From Takashimella koratensis (lineage: Eukaryota > Basidiomycota > Tremellomycetes > Trichosporonales > Tetragoniomycetaceae): 64,000 bases of DNA. Each line of letters begins with the position of its first letter. Position 1 is the first letter of the stretch. The position numbers were made by a program, and so were the translations under genes. The DNA is taken from assembly GCA_003116875.1 (NCBI GenBank), contig BCKT01000002.1, forward strand, positions 186,001 to 250,000, given 5' to 3'. Shown here piece by piece: positions 11,006 to 25,862 of the stretch. The notes beneath the pieces are model-generated. The model was not told the DNA's origin. It did not search any database and saw only the letters and a list, made by a program, of their open reading frames with translations.

Positions 11006-11199
11006 GAGGAAAGAGGTCGGTCGAAGCATGAACGACAGATGGAGCGGTGACCGGCGATATAAAGGACATGAAATGAAGGTTTCGGCGCCGCTCCGACCCC
11101 AGACAGTGGCATTTTCAAACGCTCCGGGCTCCCCCGCGTCCAATGGGGCCATTTCTAGCGCTGCGCGTGGAAAACTGCACGTGTACGACGCGAATTCCT

Positions 11200-11201
<2 letters not shown>

Positions 11202-11269
<68 letters not shown>
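11202..11269. repeat. (CA)n microsatellite, about 33 units
   Basis: Uninterrupted CA dinucleotides, about 200 bp from the U6 5' end. Confidence 0.95.
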
Positions 11270-11272
<3 letters not shown>

Positions 11273-11522
11273 CTACCGCGCGGCCACTCTACAATCGTAA
11301 CATCCCATTTCACATTAACGAAATCATTTATTAAGGTGCATAGAGTGCAGAAGACTCAGCGGATCAATCTACACGGGTACAGAAGCGGATGCACGCCGAG
11401 AGCCAACGAAGAGACCGAAACGAGAGGGAAATCGAGCGATGGCTGACCTCACACGGAGACGAGCGAGAATTGGGTGGGAACGCGCGCTGACTACCATCTA
11501 CCAATGAAAGAAGGGGGCGTGT

Positions 11523-11879
11523 CTACGCTGCCGCCTGATCGGCGGCAGCGACCTCGTCGGCGCGCTTGGAATCTGAGATGCCGTTGACGACCTTGTACGA
11601 CTCTTCCAGGCGGCGGTCGAACGCCATCGCGAGACCGTTGGCGTCGGTGGGGACCATGGGGCGGATAACGTCGGTCCAGAACTGGAGCGTGTCGCGGAGT
11701 CGACACTTGATGTCTTCGATGAGTGCGGTCTCGACGAGGACGTATCGCGGCTTGCCTTTCACCGGGTCGTCACTCTCAGGCGTACTGATAGAGGTTAGAG
11801 TCAGAGGGGTATCGATGCGCTAGGTGGATGGAGCTCACGGAGTGGAGATTTGAGAGAGGGGTTGCGTAGCTTCGGTCAT
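11523..11879 (-). CDS. small hypothetical protein (~100 aa)
   Basis: Two exons: ATG 11879 to 11839, then 11784-11523 to the stop. The intron has donor GTGAGC and acceptor ATCAG and splits a Pro codon. The product starts MTEATQPLSQ, then has one predicted helical domain (KPRYVLVETALIEDIKCRL, LQFWTDVIRPMVPTDANGL, RRLEESYKVVNGISDSKR) and an Ala/Asp-rich tail. No TM segment or signal peptide. The family is not recognised. It lies between two complementary dinucleotide arrays. Confidence 0.6.
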
Positions 11880-12161
11880 GGCGGCGTTGATGCTGAAAGG
11901 AAAGGAGAGAAAGGAAAGCGTCGTCGAGGACAAAAGAGGACAGTGCTCAGAGGGACAATGAGAGGCGTGGGGAGAGTGCCTCGTTCATCCCTCACAGCCA
12001 AAGGACCGCCACGAGTGATGGATTGATGGGGTCAAAGGAGGGCAAAGGGGCGGGGGCCTGGGGAGGGCGCACTAGCGTGCGCCCTTTTACCCCCGTCCTT
12101 TGGCCTACTTTACGGCCCCTGACCCCCGTCTTCGTCATCTCCCCCTGACCCATCCACACGC

Positions 12162-12176
12162 TGTGTGTGTGTGTGT

Positions 12177-12258
<82 letters not shown>
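12162..12258. repeat. (TG)n microsatellite, about 48 units
   Basis: TG dinucleotides with one interruption (TATG near 12180). Together with the (CA)n at 11.2 kb it forms an inverted pair flanking the small gene between them. Confidence 0.95.
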
Positions 12259-12724
12259 CGTCCCCATCCTTTGGCACCGTCGTCAACCACAGCCACACGT
12301 ATTGTCCTAATCTCCTCCTCTTTGGTGTTATCAACTGGACCTTGTTCTCAGCTAACAAGTATGATGTCGATTTATTGACCGAAGCCATCTACAAGAACAA
12401 AAAGCTGACATCCACGAATGGCTGCGGGGGTAATCCACTCTGGCGTGGGTCGCTCTTTTGTCCAGGACAATAGAGCCGAGGCGTGAAAGGAAGGGAAAGA
12501 GGGGGTGACTGATCACCGAGACCTGCAGGGAGAAACAATAGAGCCTCCGCAGATCGACATTGTGGTCTCCTTTGAGGAGATGCGGGGCTCAGGGGGTGAG
12601 ACTATGTGAATGTGAGAGCGGTTGATGATGACAACGGTGAAGAGGGCGGCAGGCTTTATCTCAAACCGCTCACACATCGCCTGACACTCAACTTCAACTA
12701 ATCCCCAACTAATTTCGACGTAAG
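12259..12724. other. intergenic, probable promoter side of the 12.7-kb gene
   Basis: No coding chain seen. The last ~60 bases before ATG 12725 are C/A/T-rich, as expected of a 5' leader. Confidence 0.35.
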
Positions 12725-14129
12725 ATGAGACTGGTCCGCCTCTCTACGGTCGTCCGGAACGACCAGCGCAACTCTGACCAGTCTTCCATCTCCAGCGCGG
12801 CCCGGCTTGCCGCGTCTTGGTCAAACGATCTCAAGGGCTCTGAAAGTTCGCATAACAAAACCCCCGATGCGCTCGAGGCGCCGCGGCGTAACATCCGATC
12901 TGCCGCAGGGAAGACCGCGACTCTGCTCCTCCTTGTATCATCAATCGTTATCACGCTCGTCGCTGTCCTCTTACCGAACTCTAGTTTGCACGCAGGGACC
13001 CTAGTGATACGGCCGACGAACCAACCCGCCCCTACAACGGCGGTAACGACCTCTACCAACCTCACCACCACGTTCGGGGAGATCGGCGTCGACGAGGCAG
13101 TTACTGCGCTTATTAGCGATGCGGGCAGCTCTCCATTTGCCAACCTCGACGTGATCACGACCTCTGCGTCAGCGGTAACAATGGACGAGACCGGGACACC
13201 AGTCACGAGGACGGTCACGGCAACGCCGACGGCGAGCATGGCTCAGGGAGGATCGAGCGTACGCACGAATGTTAGCGTGTGGCTGGGTGAAAATGGCCCT
13301 ACGATCTGGGTCGGGGTTATGAGTGAGTATCAATGTGTATCCAAGACTATGCTGATACCCTCAGCGATATGTTCACGGTTCAGTGCAGAGGACGGAGTCA
13401 CTTGCACATCTGCCTCGGACGCCGCGTTCCGTAAGTCCTCCCAAATGCTCTGCTGACTTCAGACGCTGCCTCCCTTCCCCTCTCCCTCGGCTCGGCACTG
13501 CTTGCACTCCCCACGTCCCCTTCCGCACCAATCATCCTTCTCGTCCTCCTCCTTGTCCTCCTTATCCAAACTGCAGTCACCGTCGGCCCGCTCCTCCCTC
13601 ACCTCCCTCGACCTCGATGCCATGCGCGTAAATGCGCATGTCTCCCGAACAAACCAAATGCACAATCAGGAAGCCCCATACTCGCTCGCTACAATGTCCA
13701 AGCATATACAATGCCGTGTTCAGCGGCGGTGGGCACGGGACTCGCGGTCGCTGCGACAGCCGTGGTTCATGTAAACGTGGGGAAGGCGTCGGCGCAGTGG
13801 GACACGACTCAGGCGGATGAAGTCGGCCTTGTCCTCCGTATCGGCTCCATCGCGATTCGTAAGTTTATGAGTGAACAATGCTAATCTCAGTCGTGCCGTT
13901 CCTAGCTCTGTGTCAGTCGGGAATGTTGATGCTTGGTCTGTGGCCCGCGGTATCGCGTTTCCGCATGACGAGGCAGATGAGGGATCTCGAGCAACGCGAG
14001 GCGGAGAGTGACGCGGACAAGGCTCCAGAAGTAGAGAAGCAAAGTGGTGGACTAGACGTAGAGGTGGAAGACGACGGCAAGACCAACCAGGACGGGATTA
14101 GGTTCAGTAAAATCGCACTTGCCATTTAG
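12725..14129 (+). CDS. four-TM SUR7/PalI-like membrane protein
   Basis: Exons 12725-13322, 13365-13430, 13463-13858 and 13891-14129; GTGAGT/GTAAGT donors, CAG acceptors, and phases agree. The product (~430 aa) has a cytosolic N-terminus, TM1 (LLLLVSSIVITLVAVLLP, about residues 65-82), and a large Thr/Ser/Val-rich extracellular loop ending in IWVGVMTIC with a second Cys 10 residues later. TM2 (IILLVLLLVLLIQTAVTV), TM3 (VGTGLAVAATAVVHV) and TM4 (IGSIAILVPFLALCQSG) follow, then a charged acidic tail. A long first loop with W-x-G-x4-C...C followed by three TMs is the claudin-like plan of fungal SUR7/PalI proteins (cortical patches, pH sensing). The assignment is by topology and motif, not by close similarity. 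Confidence 0.55.
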
Positions 14130-14489
14130 TATCACAATCTAGTAGTAGCTTATCGTTGCATGAAGAGTACCCGTAAATGAACCCATTTTCATACCTCGAG
14201 GTCTTCCTCGATTTTATGCGGATTGAGCGGACCCAGGCGGTCGGCGGTTGAGTATGGGATTTAGACGTGGTCTCGGCGGTGCTGACGGGCCACAAATCGG
14301 CTGGCGTAATTTGGGTAGCATATGTATGGGGACGGGCTAGGCTGCGTCCTGGTTGGTGTTTGTACTCCTATCTATCTACAAAATATTTGCTTGTCTCTGC
14401 CTACGAGATATCCAATAGATGGGATGAGCCACTCAGGCTATCCAGTGATCTGCACACGGCGTCAACCGTTCTCGACTATGGAAAGGAGC

Positions 14490-15278
14490 CTAGTCCAGAT
14501 TGGCTTTGGAACCCTCACCCTCGACCTTGACCATGTGATCCACCTCAGCCTTCTTCGCGTCCCCGTCATTCTTGTCCGCCTCCTTGATTGGGACGTGGCT
14601 CGCCTGAGGAGAGGTCGGAGGCGAGCAGAGCTCCACACCCAGAGGAGCAAGGTGCGGGAGGCCGTGTTTGTCCTGTTCCTCGTTGTACAATTCGCGCGAC
14701 TTTGCTGTCAAATTGGGTGGACGAAGCGCCTTGTTGTGCTCCTTGGCATACTGAGAGCATTCTGGCTGATCAGCAATGTTCGTGAACTGTAGCAGCTCAC
14801 CATAGCAAAGAACAAAATACGCCTTCCACCCGTCGCACAGGACCTGCATTCGAGTCGAGTTCTTCTTCAGTGGGATCCGGCACCAAAAGTTGGCACATAG
14901 CCTTTCCACCGCTGGGCACTGCGCTTCCTCGCCTTCGCCTTCCGATTGCCCGCGCTGTTTCTCGTCGGTCCGGCTTCCCTGGGGGTAAACTTGACGCCGG
15001 AATCGATGGGTCCAGCGAAAGGGGGAGGGACAGCTGGAAGAGGGGGCTGCTGTGTTTCGAGGTAGGCGAAAGCCTCACTTGCCGGGATCGGCATGCCGTC
15101 CCGACCGTAAACTTCGCCAGGCCCAGCGATCGGCCTACCGTCGAGACCTTCCTAACCAGAAGTCAGCAAAGTCCCGTTATCCCCAGAGCTGACCGATAGC
15201 TATCCAGAAAGTGGAAGACGGTTTGCTCACAGTTCGTTTCCAATAGTTGTGAGTGACAAGGTGCGGGTTGATGCCCAT
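14490..15278 (-). CDS. hypothetical protein, exon structure partly uncertain
   Basis: ATG 15278 opens MGINPHLVTHNYWKR. A GTGAGC...TTAG intron then leads to EGLDGRPIAGPGEVYGRDG and a Pro-rich stretch with a basic patch (RKAKARKRSAQRWKG). To reach the last frame (LCDGWKAYFVLCY ... YAKEHNKALRPPNLT ... stop at 14490), a short intron with a weak GTGCCA donor and AATGCAG acceptor near 14.88-14.83 kb is needed. The C-terminus is acidic and Lys-rich. No recognised domain, signal or TM. It is convergent with the SUR7/PalI-like gene. Confidence 0.4.
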
Positions 15279-15680
15279 CTTGCGTTATCGAGAGTCGTTG
15301 GTGACTGGGAGTGGTGAGTGAAGTTGGGATGGAGAGTTGAAGTTGAGAGAGGGATTTGAAGAGGAGGGAAGAGAAGGCAACGGGGAGAGAGAGAGAGAGA
15401 GCAGTGAAAATTTTCTCGAGGTCTCTCAACCCATGGCGTGCATGGCGTGGACACGAGGAGGGCGCAGGATGAAACATACTACCCCGTGAGGATGTCTGGA
15501 TGTCACGGTGTCACGGCGCCACGGTGCCACACTGAGCATCAATGCGACGAGTGCATAAAAACTGTTGGGTCCTAGATCTCTGACATTTTTCCTTACTATC
15601 GTAGCGTTCTTCACCGACTTGTACCGCTCTTCGTTCTATCTCGGCCTGCCCCCTGTCACCAGCTCATCACTACTCCCGCA

Positions 15681-15810
15681 TGCTCACCCTCGCTCACTCT
15701 CGCTCACCCTCGCTCACCCTCGCTCACCCTCGCTCACCCTCGCTCACCCTCGCTCACCCTCGCTCACCCTCGCTCACCCTCGCTCACCCTCGCTCACCCT
15801 CGCTCACCCT
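15681..15810. repeat. 13 x 10-bp tandem repeat (CGCTCACCCT)
   Basis: Thirteen head-to-tail decamers; the first two differ by one base. On the minus strand each unit reads AGGGTGAGCG and so carries a splice-donor-like GGTGAG. The array starts 41 bp downstream of the PMR1 stop. Confidence 0.95.
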
Positions 15811-15850
15811 TCACCCTCGCTCTGCTCGCTCCGCTCGCCTCGCTCGTGCT

Positions 15851-19444
<3,594 letters not shown>

Positions 19445-20173
19445 CGCCAAGTGGTCGTGATCGCTGCGGCCGAGAAGCCGGGTGTTTTGGGGTAGGCGTC
19501 TTGAATCTAATCGTAGCGGGTCGACACAGTGCCTGCGAGTGCCAGTGGTAGTGGGTACCGGTAGGGGAGGAAGGGACGTGCCAAGACGGATTACGAGTCT
19601 TGCTTCATCGCACCGCGTGGAGGGTGGGTGGGGGGGAAGTGTTGGGGAATCAAGGGGGAGGGTCACAGAGTCACCTAGATCCCAGCGATGATACCGAGAG
19701 GGAAGTGATGAGGCGGTATGAGGAGGATGAAGACTGGTGGATGGATGGGACGTAGGATGAATGGTGCGGGGCGTGGACGGATGCGGTCGAGCGCGTTTTT
19801 TCTCTGTGCAGTGCTGGCTAAAGGGTCGTGGCGCCGCAGCAAAATCGGCCGACTCCGCCTGACAACCACTCAACAACACAACTGTGCATGCGAAGTCAAA
19901 TCTGCAGCGAGCAGATCAGCAAGCAGTAAGCATTGAGTGGCCACGCCTGTAGCAAGCCGGAACATGTACATCTCTCATTGGCCTCGGGCCATCTATTCAT
20001 AGCGAGCGACCGGCGCTTGGTCTGTCACGTGAGGGTCGTCATATGGTACAGTATGGCGGGTATATCGTCAAGGTGGGTGAGACGTGGGATAGGTAGGACT
20101 TGGGCAGAGCGTGAGAGAGATGTAAGATGTGAGAGAGAGGTATGCAAACTCGCCCAGCACGCTGCTTTCACCT
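19445..20173. other. PMR1 upstream region
   Basis: Upstream of PMR1 and downstream of the 67-residue gene. It contains C/T- and G/A-rich tracts and no supported gene. Confidence 0.35.
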
Positions 20174-20448
20174 CTAGTATACTCGATGCACTCGGCTCAC
20201 TCGCGCGCGGCGACGTTCCATCCACAACCACATGATGTATTGGTACAATGCACTGATCGCGAAGAGGCCCAGCATCGTGAAGATGAGGTCTGGGGTCACA
20301 GTCAGCGCTGAGGTCAATGGGAAGGATCTGTTTTGTGCTTCTCCTGCGGGATTCACTTACACCACAATACAACATGAAGCGTAGCGGTCGTGTTGGTATT
20401 CTCGTAAGGGGCCCAGGGGTCCATCTTTGGGTTGTAGTTGAGATCCAT
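20174..20448 (-). CDS. 67-aa single-pass membrane protein
   Basis: Two exons: ATG 20448 (MDLNYNPKMDPWAPYEN) to 20361, then 20289-20174. The intron has donor GTAAGT, branch GCTGAC and acceptor CCCAG, and splits a Tyr codon. The product has a short polar N-terminus, one TM helix (LWYLIFTMLGLFAISALYQY) and a basic tail (MERRRARVSRVHRVY), suggesting N-out or lumenal with a positively charged inner side. The upstream C/T-rich open stretch lacks an ATG and is read as 5' leader. It may be a small organelle inner-membrane or ER protein; no family assigned. It diverges from ALG3 across about 600 bp. Confidence 0.55.
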
Positions 20449-21045
20449 CGTGAAGGTTGGGTGTGGGTAGGGGATGGGTCGTGTGAGGATGATGGGGTTG
20501 AATGGGTCGAGGACGAGGCGCTTGGTGGTGGCCGGACCGTGTGGAAGTCTGAGTTGGGCAGTGGTGGAGACGAGGCCACGGAGAGCGTTGGATGGTGAAT
20601 GATGAAGAGAGGAGAGAGTAGAAGAGAAAAGAGCGAGGAGGGAGGAGGGAGGAGGTGTAGGCGGTACAAAGGAAGGACGGGTGTCTATACTTGTGGTATC
20701 TTTGATCAATCTACCCCTGGCCCTGGCTCCCCGGTCCCCGCGTTCTGCCTGCTGACATGAGAATGAGAATGATGGATCTGTTGCATGTTTTGATCATCAA
20801 CTATCCCCCTTCACCGATAGCGTGTTTCATCCTCCCTCCCACCCACCTTCTTTGTGCATGCCTCGTCCCCAGATCCGCCTCACTACCCCAAGGCCCATGG
20901 GCAAGGAAGGTTGGCGATTACGTAATTTGCTCCCGCCCCCACGTTCCACGTCTCAGATCCAAATATAGATGAGTGGAGGTGAGAACATGATCTTCGTTTC
21001 TCTTTCTCCCTCACTCCCTGCCCCTCTCTCCTTCTCTCTCGAACA
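20449..21045. promoter_or_regulatory. divergent promoter region, 67-aa protein gene / ALG3
   Basis: About 600 bp between two divergent starts, including pyrimidine-rich leaders on both sides. No specific factor site claimed. Confidence 0.4.
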
Positions 21046-22888
21046 ATGTCCACAACCGCTCCTCTTGCAGATGGGCAGCTCCCACCTCCTATCGCCCTCG
21101 TCGTGCGCGCAGCCAAGAAGCTCCTCTTTGACCGGCGCTACTTCTGGCTGTTCGCCAGCATGCTCGCTCTCGGCGAAGTCGTTCTCGGCATCTTGATCAT
21201 TTGGAAAGTCCCATGTAGGTGATACCTATTCTATAGCTGTAAAAGATTTCTACAAGCTGACGAAAACAGATACCAAGATCGACTGGCCAGCGTACATGCA
21301 ACAAGTCGACGGCTTTCTCGGCGGCGAGCGAGACTACTCCAAGCTCGTTGGCGAGACTGGTCCCCTAGTGTGAGCTTAATACGTTGCAAAAGCCCAAAGC
21401 TGACCTCCCCAGTTACCCCGCTCTCCACCTCTACATCTACACAGCGTTCCACCAGCTCCTCCCCCAATCCGATCGCGTCCGACCTGCCCAATTCATCTTC
21501 CTAGCGATCTACATCCTCACCTTCCTCGCTGTCGCTACCATCTACTACCTCGCTGGGCGTCCATCACCTTCCACCTCTCGCTCCAGCTCGGGCGTGGTCG
21601 AAGCAACTACTCCAGACTCCATGTCTTCCGATAGCATTCGTGTGGCCTTCCCACAGATTCTCCTGGTCCCGCTCACCCTATCGAAGAGGGCACACTCGAT
21701 TTACCTCCTGAGGTTGTTCAACGACCCGCTTGCGATGCTGCTTCTCTACACATCGGTGATTCTGATGATGCTCAATCGCCGGTGGACGTGGAGGATCGCA
21801 TGCGTGGTGTTTAGGTAAGGCTGACGTTCTAAGACTACAGCCTCACTGACAATCCCAGTCTCGCACTCGGCGTCAAAATGAACATTCTCCTGTTCATTCC
21901 GGGTCTCCTTGTCGTGCTATTCCAGTACCGCGGCCTCGCCGGTACACTCGAGGGCATCTTCCTCATCGCAGCGGTCCAAGTGAGCTCCCAGACACCCAAG
22001 ACAAGAGTTGAGCTCACCTTTCCCAGGTCGCCCTACCCGCCCCGTTCTTCCTCGACACCAAAGAACACGCCATTGCATACTTCACCTCGGCATTCGATTT
22101 CTCTCGTCAATTCTTATACGAGTGGACCGTCAACTGGCGGTTCTTGGAAGAGAAGCGGTTCTTGTCGCGCGAGTTTGCCTTGGGTCTGCTCGGTGCTCAT
22201 GTGAGTTACAGCTGAGTTATCGGAAAGGTATCATCAGCTAAACCAACCCAGCTTCTCCTTCTTGTCGTCTTTGGTCTCCTGCGATGGTCTCCAGTACGCG
22301 GCGGGACATCTCGAGTCATCAACAACGGCCTGAAATCATGGTTCCGCCCACCCGTTCCATCATCCGAATTCCCTTCATCCCGTGAGTTCTTTCCCCATCT
22401 TCTTTTTACCTCACCACTTCCACGACCTAACTAGCCTACGCAGATATCCCACTCGTCCTTTTCACCTCCAACTTGATCGGCATGACATGCGCCCGATCAC
22501 TGCACTACCAATTCCACTCATGGTATTCCCACCAACTCCCTCTCCTTCTCCTTGCTGCGAGTCGAGGAGCGCGGTTCCAGGGTACCCTAGACGACCGATT
22601 GACCATGTAAGTCTCGCTTCGCACCACCTCACGACCGTCTCGTCGCGACAGCGTTGTAGGGGTGAAATTTCAACTCTCCATGCCAACCTACTAACGTGTT
22701 ACACCCACAGGCTAGCAATGTTTGCTTTCTTGGAAAGAGCATGGGCAACGGCACCGGCCACAGGTCAGAGCTCCCAGATCATGCTCACTATCCACATCGC
22801 CATTCTTGTTAGTCTTATACTGTACGGCCCACGGCCACCCGTCGACGTGCCAGCGGCTGAGACGACCACAAAGGGAAAGTGCCAATAA
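21046..22888 (+). CDS. ALG3: Dol-P-Man:Man5GlcNAc2-PP-dolichol alpha-1,3-mannosyltransferase
   Basis: ALG3 adds the first lumenal, dolichol-phosphate-mannose-dependent mannose to the N-glycan precursor in the ER. The start [13 protein letters not shown] at 21046 gives about eight short introns with consistent phases (first at 21215, splitting the Tyr of KVPYTKIDW). Family marks: [36 protein letters not shown] (catalytic ERDY and GPLVYPA region), [38 protein letters not shown], and [20 protein letters not shown] near the C-terminus. The protein is polytopic (~10 TM) and ends in a short hydrophilic tail rather than an obvious KKXX signal. Complete and apparently functional. Confidence 0.92.
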
Positions 22889-23093
22889 CACACGTTGATT
22901 TTCACGTCATCACCATAGACTTCATAGACTGAACATGCATTGCCAAGGTACAAATCACATACACACATAGAGAATTCGATGCGACTGAAAATCTCGCAAG
23001 ATAAAACTACCCAGGCCGTTGCCATAGACATCCACTTCGTAAACACCAAGACAGACCGTCCCTGAGCCTTTCAAAACCCTCTAGGTATCTATG

Positions 23094-25371
23094 CTACTCC
23101 GGGAGCCTGATCTTCCCGTTCCCCTTGGTCCCTCTCAACCACTGCCATATCGATCTACTCTCCGGTGCGTCCCAACCCCTCAGGGTCTCCTCGACATTGA
23201 CCCCTACTTGCGGCTGCACCGGCTGTACAGACGCCTGCGCACCCGACCCCATCAACGCATCCGACGACAACGAACTCGACCTTGCCTCTATCTCACCCCT
23301 ACCTATTCCCGCTCCCGCACTCGCCCTTCTTCTCCCCCTCATCACCGTCTGAATCCCATGATGATCCTCGCTCCGACTCCTGCCCATCCCCGGATGCCCC
23401 ACGACCGCTCCAAACCCATCCCCACTGAAACTGATACTGCTCGATCTCAAAGCAAACCCGGGACTCGCCGCACCAATCCCAAATGCAAATCCCGTCGGCG
23501 CGCCAGCAGGTGCAAACTCGGGAATGAGCGTACCGTATCGAGGATGGTGGTGGCGGTGCCTGAACCTCCGCGAGGTCGGGGACATGGGCGACCGAGGAAC
23601 CGAACCGGATGGGTCGGAGAAGATGGACGATTCCATGATGGTAGGTGTACGAGGAGGTTGTGACAAGCCAAGAACATTCGTCTCCGTGTCGAGAGATTCA
23701 GGCTCGGCAGTCGAGTCGCCACCAAGTAATGTCGCACCTTCCCCAGCTTCCAACTCGTCGTGACCCTCTTGATCACTCTCGGATAACGCCTCGTCCTCGA
23801 CCCAGGTTCCAACTTCGATCCCACCTTGACCCGTCGGCTGGATCGCGGAGACGACCCATACCCCGACGAGCAGAATCGCCACGCCAAGTGACACGAGCAC
23901 AATCTTCCACACCGCGAGTCGGCCAAACTGGTCGTAGTATATTAGGCCGTCTAACATCAGCAGTGTCCACGCGTTGACTCACCAAAGATTGACGCAAGGT
24001 TGTAGAAGCAAAATGCCAGAGGACAGATCAAAGCGGGGCTGGCAAACTGCAGTGAGTGGTTGAGGTAGACGAGTTGGAGCACAGCCGCGATAACCAAGCC
24101 GAGCACGAGCAACCACGTCTGCGCCCGGGTAAACTCGTTCTTCCCATGCCCTGTACGCCAGTACTCGAACGTGGTGATTAGCAACTCCACCGCCGACTTG
24201 GCTAGGACCAAACACAACCCCGAGAGCGTTCCCGACGCAGCGGCAAACGCCATTCCCACAAGCATCAACGTCCGCTGTTCACCCGCTGACGGCTCGTTTG
24301 CCGGAATCTGCACCTTGAGATTGAGCGGAGTAGGCGATGGCGAGTCCGGGATGTATGCGAATCGCACCGTCTTGGAATCCGGGAGCTCGCGGTGGGTAAG
24401 AGCGGGAGAGGAAGGGGCGGACCATCGTCGGCTGGTCGGGCGGAAGGGGATCGGAGGGGGATCGTGAGGCGATGCGTAGTTGCTAGGTGGGAGGGAATCC
24501 GGAGGAGGCGTTTCTTCCCCACCTAGCGCTATCCGTCCATATTGCCGCCGGTAGACTCTCCACGAAACGACATGCGCCTAAAGGTCAGACTCCTTACCCT
24601 CCTTTGATAACACCCTTTGACTTACCGTCCCCAGCGTCACGACGATAGCTGTGCACACAATCGTGAAGAAGGCGACAAACGACGGTCGACCCCAAAGCGT
24701 GAGCAACTCGTCAAGTGTATGGTTGTCGTCAGGTACCACGCCAAAGACGGCGATCAGGATCGCACCAGTGGCGACGAGGAAAGTGCCGAGAGCCATGGAG
24801 GAGGTGAAGACTTCGCCAAGGAGGACACGCGCGAGGAGACTGTTCCATAGGAGGGATACACCGCCGAGTGGGGCGAGAACGACGATGGGTAGCGCCCCGA
24901 TCTGAAAGACTGCAAAGGTCAGCGAGGGAGACGGGAGAGTCGGCCGGGCAAGGTATCTAGGTAACGAGAGTGCGACGATGCTCACCACTACCAAAGACAT
25001 TGCTGGTGATGTAGACGATGAATCCAAAGACCCAGAGAGGTCGTTGGATCGGTCGTTTGCGCAGATCGAGAGGTTTGGCTTCATCTTGTACATGGGACTT
25101 GCGCTGGATCGTCAGGCCTGCGTGGTGTTAGCGGGGCGGTGCATGGGGAAGGGTAGGGGAAGGGGTAGGGGAAGGGGTTGGGGTGCGGGTCATGCGACGA
25201 GCTAGAGCAAAGGTCTGGCTCCTAGGTGTGGAGTGCAGAGGGTGAAGACCGCCGCTACCGTATCCCACCCCACCCGACGCGCCAAGACCGGTGACTAGAC
25301 CCACCTAGCGACTGGATAAACGAGCACACGAGCCCGACAACGATCGCAACAGCCAGTGTCGCGCCGGACAT
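23094..25371 (-). CDS. NIPA-family magnesium transporter-like membrane protein
   Basis: ATG 25371 (MSGATLAVAIVVGLVCSFIQ) starts TM1. Introns at about 25.30, 25.0, 24.6 and 23.97 kb keep frame. The following parts match the NIPA/DUF803 fold (DMT superfamily, 9-10 TM): LTIQRKSHV, RPLWVFGFIVYITSNVFG, FQIGALPIVVLAPLGGVSLL, WNSLLARVLLGEVFTSSMAL, GTLSGLCLVLAKSAVELLIT, and NHSLQFASPALICPLAFCFY. Large insertions lie between TMs (a charged Ser/Pro-rich loop near 24.5-24.3 kb). After the last TM there is a long disordered tail of ~200 residues rich in S/G/R, ending GNGKIRLPE. It is predicted to move Mg2+ across plasma or endomembrane; substrate is inferred from the family. Confidence 0.82.
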
Positions 25372-25862
25372 TTGAGCGATCAGAAACCCAGATGGAAGCG
25401 AGGTTGACGATGTGGACAGAAGGGTTGGGGTAAGGTTGAGAGAAGGGACGATGTGGAGTGGAGGATGAAGGAGAGTGTGAAATCGACTTGTTGTTGCGAG
25501 TTTTAGAATTGGCCCAGGTGGAGGGAGGGAGGGGAGCCTTTGTTCCAGGCTTTGAGGCGGTTTCCGACGGAACCAAACATGCCCAATGCAATCAACGAGC
25601 TACGAGACAATGCATGTTATCGACAATGTGAAGCAGAGACGATCGTGTGGATAATAACAAGGCGGAAAGAGCAGTCTGCGTGTGTGATAGAGAACTGAAG
25701 ATCGTATGCACAAACAAGCCTGTATGAAACCTGAAATCAAGCGAAAAGATCGAGCGCGGACGAGCGCGTGGCGAACGAAGGAAAAGCATTGAGTCGACGA
25801 AAAAGGGCAGAGTCGGCGCCACGCCAATTGCCAGAGGCTTCGGACTCGCCTCCGTTCTTCGT
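25372..25862. other. intergenic
   Basis: Upstream of the NIPA-like gene and downstream of paralogue B1. No supported gene. Confidence 0.35.

Noticed and set aside
11028..12388. Frames made of His-Thr or Cys-Val repeats
   Set aside because: Translations of the CA/TG microsatellites.
15681..15810. Regular array considered as CRISPR-like
   Set aside because: Units are 10 bp, head-to-tail and without spacers, in a eukaryotic genome; it is a minisatellite.
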